Source: Caldithrix sp. (GTDB lineage Bacteria > Zhuqueibacterota > Zhuqueibacteria > Oceanimicrobiales > Oceanimicrobiaceae). From it: a stretch of DNA of 41,726 bases. How positions within the stretch are numbered: position 1 is the stretch's first letter; the number at the start of each line of letters is the position of its first letter. The DNA is taken from the NCBI GenBank assembly GCA_004356825.1, contig SMXC01000167.1, positions 1 through 41,726 of the forward strand, in the 5' to 3' direction. Below the pieces are notes generated by a model. The model was not told the DNA's origin, did no database searches, and was given only the letters and a program-made list of their open reading frames with translations. This document shows positions 1 to 7,165 of the stretch, one piece after another. Position numbers and translations under genes: made by a program.

Positions 1-501
1 AAAATTATTGCTATCATCAACAGATATAATCGCACCTTGAGTGACAGCTCAAAATACGCCATTGCCAGTGAAATTCAAAAAATGAGCGTTAAATATTCAA
101 ACTTGGATATAAATCTGATTTGTGCGACCATTACTCATGAAAGCGCCCGGAGTTGGCAGCCGGAAGTTGTGTCCCACGCAGGAGCTTTGGGATTGATGCA
201 AATTATGCCATATACCGGAAAACTTCTTGTCAAGCATGAAGGGATTAAGTGGACATCTTCACGAGAGGTTCTGTTTAACCCGATTATCAATATAAGAATA
301 GGCTGCCGTTATCTTTCCATGTTGATCGAACTTTACAGTGTTGATGGCGGGCTGGCCGCTTATAACGGCGGGCCAAGACGAGCTAAAAAATGGATCGCCA
401 GCGGACGTAATTATGACGTTTTGTTTGAAGAAACACGTTATTATGTCCCTGCAGTTTTGGAATTATACGATCATTACAAACGCAGAACTTTGTTAGATTA
501 G
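1..501 (+). CDS. Lytic transglycosylase, SLT domain (5' end cut by window edge)
   Basis: The reading frame is open to base 1, so the TTG at 37 in the ORF track is probably internal. The upstream residues (KIIAIINRYN) fit the start of a soluble lytic transglycosylase domain. The SLT fold is clear: a catalytic Glu in ITHESA, then GALGLMQIMP and AYNGGP with conserved spacing. Enzymes of this family cleave the MurNAc-GlcNAc bond of peptidoglycan in the periplasm, forming 1,6-anhydro-MurNAc. Any signal peptide would lie outside the window. The stop is 13 bases before the next gene, so it appears to be the first visible gene of the pseudo-HPt/FtsZ operon. This links wall remodelling with that system, but only by position. 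Confidence 0.88.
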   Translation, partial: KIIAIINRYNRTLSDSSKYAIASEIQKMSVKYSNLDINLICATITHESARSWQPEVVSHAGALGLMQIMPYTGKLLVKHEGIKWTSSREVLFNPIINIRIGCRYLSMLIELYSVDGGLAAYNGGPRRAKKWIASGRNYDVLFEETRYYVPAVLELYDHYKRRTLLD

Positions 502-514
502 GTTAGAATAGGAT

Positions 515-2227
515 ATGCCAGTAAAACCGAACCAGTTGTCAATTGAAAGTTTTCGTAACGAGCTTATAAATCGTTTTTTTCATCCGGATAGTTACTTTAT
601 GCATTGTTTCAGCCACCACCTCCAGGCTTTTCTAGATAAGGGTGGCAACTCAAATAATAATGAGTATCTGCTCGTTGGAAATTTAATGGATAAACTCGTC
701 GCTTCTCAAAATGCCATTGAGGATCTCGAGTCTGTTTTAGCACTGCAGGGTTTTGAGTCGTTCAATGAAAGACTGTCAAAAGGAATAGATTACCTCTATG
801 AGTCCGACCTGGAACCTGAAAAAATGAAAATCGAGATTGAGAGCTTGGCGCAATCCATGTTCAGTGGCGCTGTAGCTGCTCTGCAAAATAAAGAAAGTAA
901 TGACGAAATAACAAGCCTGCTTGGTATTAATCGTACACCGACAGATAATGTGGATGAGTTAGAGGTACAAGAGCCATCTTCTGAAGGACCAGGATTAACG
1001 AAACCGGAATTCTCAGTGGAAGAGATAGAAGACATGGATGCCACTCCTCAGAATCTATTAGAAGAAAAAGATTTTCTTCTGCCTTTGGATGAGTGTAAGG
1101 AAGCAAACCCCGGTAAATCGGAAGTTAGTTTGGTTGAAGAAGATGGCTCTCGTAACTTTGCTCAGGACGATGTTATCCTGGTTAATACAGAGATAAATCA
1201 GAAACCCGAAAGCGTTTTTGCAGGCTTTCAGACGGCGGTTGGAAATCAAATAGAACAATTACAGAATAAAATTGACCTTCTGAGTTCCAAGAACGGCTTG
1301 CTGGAATGTGATGGAATTTTTGAAAGTATCATTTCCAGTTCGATGATTTATGGTTTTGATGCTGTTGAAGAAGTCGCCGAAAAAGCAAGAAGATTTTTAT
1401 CGAAGGTTAGCAGGCAGTCAGCTTTTGACAGCAATCGTGTAACCTCAGTATTGACAAAAACAATCAGTCTTCTTAAGCGGACTCTTGAAAACGGCCCGGA
1501 TAACGTCGACAAACAAGCAATCTCGGATTTTTCTCAAAACCTGCTGAACCAAGAAACGATTCTGCCTGCCAAAAAAGAAAATTGCGCGACTCGAACACAA
1601 AGCGATGAAAAGAAAGATGAGCCGGGTCCTTCGCGGTCCTCCAGCCTTGAGGAATTTAAACTGCCTGGCGAGGATGAGATAGCTAGCTTATTAAGCGAGA
1701 TATCTGAAAACTGTCCACTTCAAAAAGACGAAGGTCTGCAGCCGGACTCGCCAGAACCGTCAGAGTCGGAAGTTTTAGTTATGGATGTTCCACAGGTAGT
1801 GCCCGGAGACTTGCTTTCAAGTTATAAACAGCAAGCTAAGCTCTATTTTGACGTGATTGAGCAAGCGTTGAATCTTCTTGAGGGGCAACCCGGCCATAAA
1901 ACTGCTCTTGAGGATGTTGAGCTAGCTTGCAATTCACTCTACGGTCTTGTATTGAAAATGGAACTGGACTCCATTGCGAAAACCCCCGAGCTGATCGCTG
2001 AACTGATTAGAAATATCATAGGTAATAGATATTCGCTGTCTAAAAACGAGCATGGCTTACTCAAGAATTCACTCCGGGATTTCAGGAATATATCCAACGT
2101 AATTGACGTGGAAAGGCAAGAATTTAAGGAAAACATCGTTTCATTACAAACCTTGAATTCAAAAATTTCAATGAGTCGGTCTTCATTTCGTAAAGCCAAA
2201 AGTATAGACAGATTTAAAATGAGATAA
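515..2227 (+). CDS. Acidic helical protein with three predicted pseudo-HPt modules
   Basis: I do not recognise a named family. The 570-aa product has no signal peptide or membrane segment. Three helix-rich segments (about 28-125, 234-346 and 433-550) are separated by acidic, Ser/Pro-rich linkers that look disordered. Segment 3 can be laid on CheA P1: an N-terminal helix (YFDVIEQALNLLEG), then ELACNSLYG where HPt domains have AHSLKG, then amphipathic helices. Segment 2 contains SSSMIYGFDAVEEVAEKA, which closely matches AMIHGYHGVESIARKI in the gene two places downstream. The phospho-accepting His is absent in all three. It may be a scaffold or adaptor, possibly for the adjacent FtsZ. The start is the ATG after a weak GGA-type ribosome site, and ftsZ begins 40 bases after the stop. 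Confidence 0.75.
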   Translation: MPVKPNQLSIESFRNELINRFFHPDSYFMHCFSHHLQAFLDKGGNSNNNEYLLVGNLMDKLVASQNAIEDLESVLALQGFESFNERLSKGIDYLYESDLEPEKMKIEIESLAQSMFSGAVAALQNKESNDEITSLLGINRTPTDNVDELEVQEPSSEGPGLTKPEFSVEEIEDMDATPQNLLEEKDFLLPLDECKEANPGKSEVSLVEEDGSRNFAQDDVILVNTEINQKPESVFAGFQTAVGNQIEQLQNKIDLLSSKNGLLECDGIFESIISSSMIYGFDAVEEVAEKARRFLSKVSRQSAFDSNRVTSVLTKTISLLKRTLENGPDNVDKQAISDFSQNLLNQETILPAKKENCATRTQSDEKKDEPGPSRSSSLEEFKLPGEDEIASLLSEISENCPLQKDEGLQPDSPEPSESEVLVMDVPQVVPGDLLSSYKQQAKLYFDVIEQALNLLEGQPGHKTALEDVELACNSLYGLVLKMELDSIAKTPELIAELIRNIIGNRYSLSKNEHGLLKNSLRDFRNISNVIDVERQEFKENIVSLQTLNSKISMSRSSFRKAKSIDRFKMR

Positions 2228-2267
2228 AGTTTTATTCACCGTAAACCATGATGATAGGTTTAGTACA

Positions 2268-3911
2268 ATGTCAAACAAAACTAACGCTGAAATAGATAAG
2301 GAACTGGAAGAAGTCCTCGGTTCACACAAAACTAAAATTCGTATTATCGGTACGGGTGGAGGAGGCAATAACACAGTCACCCGTCTGCTAGAAGTGAGCG
2401 TTAGTGAAGTTGATGTGATTGCAGTGAACACTGATGCGCAGGACTTACTCTATGCGAAAGCCGATCACAAAATTTTGATTGGCAGGAATATTACGAACGG
2501 CCTGGGAGCTGGCAGCGATCCCCAAAAAGGTGAAGATTCAGCAAAAGAAACCATTGAAGAACTGGAGGAGATTCTTTCTGGTAGCGATATGGTATTTATC
2601 ACCTGCGGTCTGGGCGGCGGCACGGGAACAGGGTCGGCGCCGGTCATTGCTGACATTGCAAAGAAAAGCGGTGCGCTGACCATAGCTGTGGTGACGTTAC
2701 CATTTAGTGACGAAGGCATTGTTAGATGGGAGAATGCTCGAAAAGGACTTGAACAACTTCAGAATAGCGTTGATACGGTCATTGTTGTTCAGAATGACTT
2801 GCTTTTAGATTTAGTCCCGGATATGCCGCTAAATGCTGCTTTTAGATTTGCCGACGAAATTTTAGTCAATGCAGTTAGAGGAATTACTGAACTAGTAACA
2901 GAGCGGGGCCTGGTGAATCTCGACTTTGCCGATGTGAAAACCATCATGCAAAATGGCGGCCTTGCGATGATTGGTTTAGGGGAAACTGAATCGCAGGATG
3001 ATATCGAAGAAGCAGCCCAAAAGGCCCTGCAAAACCCGCTGCTTGATATTGATATTACCGGCGCGAAAAGCGCTTTAATTCACATAACCGGCGGTCAGGA
3101 ACTGTCTTTAAAATCTGCGAAAACTATTATGAAAACTGTCGCTGAGCGTCTGGATCCATCGGCAAAAATTATTTGGGGAACTCGTATCGATGAATCGATG
3201 GGTCACTCTCTGCGAGTAATGCTTATTGTGACTTGTTTGAAATCTGAGAAATACATAACGTCTAAGACCGACCGTTTCCGAACCGAATCGACTCCGAACT
3301 TCGAAATAAGTGATGAATCACACGGGCAGGATGAAACTACCGAAGTCGAAGTGATTGAGGCTTCAGAACAAGCCTCTTCACTCCACTCCTCTAAATCGCA
3401 AAAAGTGTTTTCCGAAATTTTCATGGAAGAGGCCGAAACCGACATTTCAGTTATGGCAGAGGCTATTGGCAACTTAGACGCAAAGAGCGATAATAAGAAA
3501 TATCTTCAGGATATTAGCAACTCTGCTTCGTCGATTTATAGTTCATCTGAATTGTTTGACTATAATAAAATATCAGAATTTGCAGAACTTCTTGGTGAAC
3601 TGACAAAAGATGGATTAAATGGCAAACTCATTCTGTCGGAAGAGGTTCTGGAATTATTTCAACAAATGCCGCCGGCGCTAAGAAATGCCATAGACGGCAA
3701 TGAACAAGACCTCGAAGCAATAAAGCTAAAGATTCTGACATTACTAGACTCCGTTACCCAATCGGGTGATACAGATTCGGCTCAGGATTTTGATTCCGCT
3801 GATGAGGAACCTGAGATTCTTAATGAATCCGAAGCCCGGGCAGATGAAATTGAGGATCTTGAGTATTCAAATGTTCGTGAAGCGGTAAAATATTTCGATA
3901 AGCTTCTTTAA
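2268..3911 (+). CDS. Archaeal-type FtsZ GTPase with acidic pseudo-HPt C-terminal extension
   Basis: This is a tubulin/FtsZ-superfamily GTPase of 547 aa. The core (about 20-345) has GTGGGGNN near the N-terminus, the tubulin signature GGGTGTGS near residue 117, and an intact T7 synergy loop NLDFADVKTIM near 215, so polymerisation-dependent GTP hydrolysis is expected. Several segments read like archaeal rather than bacterial FtsZ: FITCGLGGGTGTGSAP, VVTLPF, LLDIDITGAKSALIH and RLDPSAKIIWG (bacterial FtsZ usually has TAGMGGGTGTGAAP, TKPF, IIFG). The extension is acidic and holds a helical HPt-like segment (about 383-497) with no His at the phosphorylation position. The usual bacterial C-terminal FtsA/ZipA-binding peptide is absent; the protein ends VKYFDKLL. 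It is not in a dcw cluster, so it is probably a second FtsZ rather than the main divisome one, which is inference. Confidence 0.9.
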   Translation: MSNKTNAEIDKELEEVLGSHKTKIRIIGTGGGGNNTVTRLLEVSVSEVDVIAVNTDAQDLLYAKADHKILIGRNITNGLGAGSDPQKGEDSAKETIEELEEILSGSDMVFITCGLGGGTGTGSAPVIADIAKKSGALTIAVVTLPFSDEGIVRWENARKGLEQLQNSVDTVIVVQNDLLLDLVPDMPLNAAFRFADEILVNAVRGITELVTERGLVNLDFADVKTIMQNGGLAMIGLGETESQDDIEEAAQKALQNPLLDIDITGAKSALIHITGGQELSLKSAKTIMKTVAERLDPSAKIIWGTRIDESMGHSLRVMLIVTCLKSEKYITSKTDRFRTESTPNFEISDESHGQDETTEVEVIEASEQASSLHSSKSQKVFSEIFMEEAETDISVMAEAIGNLDAKSDNKKYLQDISNSASSIYSSSELFDYNKISEFAELLGELTKDGLNGKLILSEEVLELFQQMPPALRNAIDGNEQDLEAIKLKILTLLDSVTQSGDTDSAQDFDSADEEPEILNESEARADEIEDLEYSNVREAVKYFDKLL

Positions 3912-4496
3912 TTGCCTCTAATTAGACAGAAAGGCATGAACTCGCATTTTAAACAAACCCAGCCATTTCAAAAATCCTATGTTCGTAAGGTGATGCGTGG
4001 ACTGAAAAATATAACGATTGCTCTTGCTAAAATGCATGACAACCCGAACGATCGTGAAGCCGCTATTGAAATTCGGGGAATCGCCAAAGCGATTTCAGAA
4101 CTTGCAATGATTCACGGCTATCATGGCGTGGAAAGCATTGCTCGCAAAATTTCTACTTCATTTAAATGTTCCAGGGTTAAATCAGATGCTGATTTTCTTT
4201 CTAAAATCGAACTAGCTATTAAGGGCATTCATCACGTCGTTGCAATGGAAGACGGGATTGAAAGTAAACTAATTATTGAAAAAATAACTCGGGCTGGCAA
4301 AGGGTCCCCTAGCCAAATTTCAAGTCTCGATGAACTTAGTGAAGAACAGCGCCGAATGGTTGAATCGGAAAGCGATGCGAAACTTCTATTTGATATAAAA
4401 GAGAGCGATTTTTTGAGTCATCTTCCAAGTGGGTTCATCCCCGAAAATCTAAAAGCTATATCAGAACGAAGACCAGCAGTTAAGATACCTTCCTAA
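3912..4496 (+). CDS. Small pseudo-HPt protein linked to the archaeal-type FtsZ
   Basis: This 194-aa protein belongs to no named family I recognise. Residues about 22-127 follow the HPt pattern well: a first helix (MRGLKNITIALAKM), the typical NPND turn, a second helix where the HTLKG motif would sit but which reads IAKAISELA, then IHGYHGVESIARKI. The phospho-accepting His is therefore missing. The C-terminal 65 residues are acidic and probably flexible. The TTG at 3912 directly follows the ftsZ stop codon, implying translational coupling. An ATG at 3936 is an alternative start, but its AGAAAGG lies only one base upstream. Co-transcription and the shared module suggest it works with the FtsZ extension and the 570-aa protein. 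Confidence 0.75.
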   Translation: MPLIRQKGMNSHFKQTQPFQKSYVRKVMRGLKNITIALAKMHDNPNDREAAIEIRGIAKAISELAMIHGYHGVESIARKISTSFKCSRVKSDADFLSKIELAIKGIHHVVAMEDGIESKLIIEKITRAGKGSPSQISSLDELSEEQRRMVESESDAKLLFDIKESDFLSHLPSGFIPENLKAISERRPAVKIPS

Positions 4497-4803
4497 GCAG
4501 ATAAATAAAAATTCGCCTCATAGTACCTCTTACAGCCGGTTTTTCAAATCGGAAGCGGCTTTACTTCAAGTCAGTTTTGATCTGAATTCTAATTGATAAT
4601 TCAAGTGGCAGCATGGCGGAAATAAACCAGACTGGTAGAAGATTGTTTCAGTCAGGATCGAATCCTTAAGATGATTCTTTGCGGAGAATAACAAAGTTGA
4701 TTCCGCGATGTGAACAGCATTCCCCCCCCCCAAAAAACCTTCGAATATTTCGCAGCTACATAGTTATATTTAGAAAACGGTTGATTTTTTCGACGAGATT
4801 CAT
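4497..4803 (+). other. Intergenic stretch with a C10A6 homopolymer run
   Basis: No gene is supported here. It contains a run of ten C followed by six A (about 4722-4737), prone to slippage or assembly error. A short GCGGA/TCCGC inverted repeat lies near 4680-4706. A tRNA-Leu-like 5' string (ATGGCGGAA...TGGTAGA) occurs near 4613-4640 but does not fold into a tRNA. It separates the FtsZ operon from the MITE and guaB. Confidence 0.5.
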
Positions 4804-5000
4804 TAAAATAACCTGAGTTCGATATAAGAAATCAAAGACCAAAAACTTACCCATACCGTCATTCCGGCAATCTTTAAGCCGGAATCTAGTTGTAATGACG
4901 ACAAGATTCCTGCCTGCAATCCGCAGGAATGACATTGGACGGGTCGTTTTTGGTCTTTGATCCTCCATTTTATTCCTTACGTCGAACTGACGTTAAAATA
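4804..5000. mobile_element. MITE-like element, copy A (about 197 bp)
   Basis: The ends form an imperfect terminal inverted repeat. Reading inward, the left end is TAAAATAACCTGAGTTCG and the right end is TATTTTAACGTCAGTTCG, and both run into ATCAAAGACCAAAAAC. Inside are two perfect 8-bp hairpins: ATTCCGGC/GCCGGAAT at 4861-4885 and ATTCCTGC/GCAGGAAT at 4906-4930. A second copy lies in opposite orientation at 40142-40337. There is no coding capacity, so it would be a non-autonomous element moved by a transposase elsewhere. It ends about 30 bases upstream of guaB and may influence that gene's expression. Confidence 0.8.
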
Positions 5001-5031
5001 GCTTTGGTTGAAATCATATTCTGGAGACTCA

Positions 5032-6504
5032 ATGAGCAAAAAAGCTGTCAGCGAAGCGTTAACTTTTGATGATGTTTTACTGGTGCCGGATTATTCGGAG
5101 GTCCTGCCCAAAGAGACAGATACCAAAAGCTGGTTAACTAAAAATATTCAATTGAACCTGCCTCTGGTTGCCGCCGCGATGGATACGGTAACAGAATCCG
5201 GGTTGGCGATTGCCCTGGCGCGCGAAGGAGGCATCGGGATTATTCACAAAAACATGTCTATTAAACAGCAGGTACAAGAGGTGGATCGCGTCAAGCGTTC
5301 GGAAAGCGGTATGATTTACGACCCAATTACTTTAACACCGGTGCACAAAGTTAAAGAAGCCATGTCGCTCATGAACCGGTATAGAATTTCAGGAATTCCC
5401 ATTGTCGAAGGCTCAAAATTGGTGGGTATTTTAACCAATCGTGACTTAAGATTTGAAGTCGATACTGAATTAGAAATTAAGCAGGTGATGACAAGCAGAA
5501 ATTTAGTGACGGTTCCGGCCGGCACTACCTTGGAGCAAGCTGAGAAGATCTTGCAAAAAAACCGCATTGAAAAACTCCCGGTGGTCGATGGCGACAACAA
5601 TCTGAAAGGTTTAATTACGGTGAAAGACATCCAGAAAAAACGCCTTTACCCAATGGCCGCGAAAGATGAACACGGGCGGCTGCGAGTTGGGGCTGCTGTC
5701 GGCGTTGCAAGCGATACTCTGGAGCGGGTGCAGGTACTGGATGATGTACAGGTAGATGTTATTGCAATCGATACTGCCCACGGACATTCAAAAGGAGTGA
5801 TTGAAACGGTCAAGCTGGTGCGGCAGAAATATCCGCAAGTTGAAATTATTGCCGGGAACGTTGCGACGGGCAAAGGGGCACAAGCTTTAATTCAGGCAGG
5901 CGCAAATGCTATAAAAGTTGGGATGGGACCGGGCGCAATTTGTACTACTCGAGTGGTTGCCGGTATCGGGATGCCGCAGATCACAGCAATTATGAATTGC
6001 GCTGAAGTCTGTCAAGAGCACCGGATTCCTCTAATCGCAGATGGCGGAGTAAAGCAGACCGGTGATATCCCGAAAGCGATTGCCGCAGGAGCGGACACGG
6101 TTATGATTGGCAACTTGTTTGCCGGAACCGAGGAGAGCCCAGGCGAGAAGATTTATTTGGGAGGCAGAAGCTTTAAAGTTTACCGGGGTATGGGGTCCCT
6201 GTCCGCAATGCAACATGGGAGCAAAGACAGGTATTTTCAGGAAGGGGAGAAGGATTTGCGAAAATTAGTTCCCGAAGGAATTGAAGGCCGGGTTCCTTAT
6301 CGTGGAAAATTGAGTGAGGCGGTTTATCAAATGGTTGGCGGTCTAAAAGCGGCCATGGGGTATTGCGGCACAAAGAATATTGAAGAACTCCAGAAAAAAG
6401 GTCAATTTGTCAAGATTACAGGTGCCGGCTTAATGGAGAGTCATCCTCACGATATTGTCATTTCCCGCGAGGCGCCCAATTATAATATCGATCGAATTCA
6501 ATAA
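5032..6504 (+). CDS. guaB: IMP dehydrogenase
   Basis: The enzyme oxidises IMP to XMP with NAD+, the committed step of GMP synthesis in the cytosol. The protein is about 490 aa, normal for the family. The N-terminus [11 protein letters not shown] is typical, two CBS domains occupy roughly residues 90-205, and the catalytic loop reads GPGAICTTR with the nucleophilic Cys. The flap region has the expected R-Y motif (GRVPYRG). I start at ATG 5032 ([12 protein letters not shown]), with GGAG at 5022-5025, rather than at the ORF-track start 5008, which lacks a ribosome site and adds non-conserved residues. It is monocistronic: a MITE lies upstream, and rpsT follows on the other strand. Confidence 0.97.
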   Translation: MSKKAVSEALTFDDVLLVPDYSEVLPKETDTKSWLTKNIQLNLPLVAAAMDTVTESGLAIALAREGGIGIIHKNMSIKQQVQEVDRVKRSESGMIYDPITLTPVHKVKEAMSLMNRYRISGIPIVEGSKLVGILTNRDLRFEVDTELEIKQVMTSRNLVTVPAGTTLEQAEKILQKNRIEKLPVVDGDNNLKGLITVKDIQKKRLYPMAAKDEHGRLRVGAAVGVASDTLERVQVLDDVQVDVIAIDTAHGHSKGVIETVKLVRQKYPQVEIIAGNVATGKGAQALIQAGANAIKVGMGPGAICTTRVVAGIGMPQITAIMNCAEVCQEHRIPLIADGGVKQTGDIPKAIAAGADTVMIGNLFAGTEESPGEKIYLGGRSFKVYRGMGSLSAMQHGSKDRYFQEGEKDLRKLVPEGIEGRVPYRGKLSEAVYQMVGGLKAAMGYCGTKNIEELQKKGQFVKITGAGLMESHPHDIVISREAPNYNIDRIQ

Positions 6505-6509
6505 AAAAA

Positions 6510-6578
6510 GAAACCGGGGTTGCAAGCCTTTACCGGGATTAGGGGGAGTTACCGGTCCAGACACGCGTGCCCGGTTTC
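6510..6578. terminator. Long inverted repeat between convergent guaB and rpsT, likely bidirectional terminator
   Basis: GAAACCGGG at 6510-6518 pairs perfectly with CCCGGTTTC at 6570-6578 around a 51-base G-rich interior. An A-run lies just left (TAAAAAAAG) and a T-rich stretch lies just right, as expected for termination in both directions between convergent genes. The loop is unusually long for a simple intrinsic terminator, so an additional RNA fold is possible. Confidence 0.5.
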
Positions 6579-6602
6579 ACATATTTTATTAAAATATGAG
6601 TG

Positions 6603-6854
6603 CTAAAGGTTGTTGACAAAGATGGTTAGTCGTGATTTTTGATTTGCAGCTTTGTTTCGATGAATAATCCGTTTTGAAGCAAGCTTGTCCAGCAAGGAAG
6701 AGGTGTGCGGCAATAACTTTTCTCCGTCCTCCTTGGTTTTTGAGGAAAGCACTTTCTTGATTGCTGATTTCATCATTGACATGTAATGTCGATTGCGTTG
6801 CCTTGATTTTTCACTTCTCCGAATCCGTCTGACAGACGATGCGTAATTAGCCAT
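6603..6854 (-). CDS. rpsT: 30S ribosomal protein bS20
   Basis: The 83-aa basic protein starts MANYASSVRRIRRSEKSRQR, a typical bS20 N-terminus, and contains SAIKKV and the closing HRNKAANQKSRL segment seen in the family. bS20 binds 16S rRNA early in assembly of the small ribosomal subunit. It is transcribed alone on the reverse strand from a near-perfect promoter at 6898-6926, with AGGA just upstream of the ATG. No gene was found that could share its transcript. Confidence 0.95.
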   Translation of the reverse strand: MANYASSVRRIRRSEKSRQRNRHYMSMMKSAIKKVLSSKTKEDGEKLLPHTSSLLDKLASKRIIHRNKAANQKSRLTIFVNNL

Positions 6855-6897
6855 TTTGTCCTAACGTATCTGCTTAATATTCAGTTTTTATGTTCCT

Positions 6898-6926
6898 AAT
6901 ATACAAAAACAGATCACTTTTGTCAA
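6898..6926 (-). promoter_or_regulatory. Sigma-70-type promoter for rpsT
   Basis: On the reverse strand, TTGACA (6921-6926) is followed by exactly 17 bases and TATATT (6898-6903). The predicted leader to the rpsT ATG at 6854 is about 37 bases and includes an AGGA ribosome site. Confidence 0.85.
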
Positions 6927-7165
6927 TAGAAAAAACCATTCAAATTTTTATAGATTTCCTTGATCGGTTTTCGCTTAATGCCTATATTCCAAACACAAAG
7001 ATGAAGGCTCGTACAAATGAAAAAGAAAAAATAGAATCCTGTCAAATATTGAATGAAACCTTTTCCAATCGAAACTTGTTAAGCTAACGGGCGCAATACT
7101 TTAGAAATTCCTTTGTGAGATTCCATTTTTGCGGGCGATTAATTTTTAAAATAATTTGGTAAAAA

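Noticed and set aside
4610-4690. tRNA-Leu-like start (ATGGCGGAA...TGGTAGA)
   Set aside because: No acceptor or anticodon stem can be formed, and the T-arm is incomplete.
6890-7087. 65-aa ORF between rpsT and mutS
   Set aside because: It starts inside the rpsT promoter, has no ribosome site, low-complexity Lys/Ile-rich sequence and no recognisable domain.
7128-7157. Possible mutS promoter TTGCGG-18-TAATTT
   Set aside because: The -10 box would lie only 9 bases before the GTG start, making a nearly leaderless mRNA. Evidence is too weak to list.
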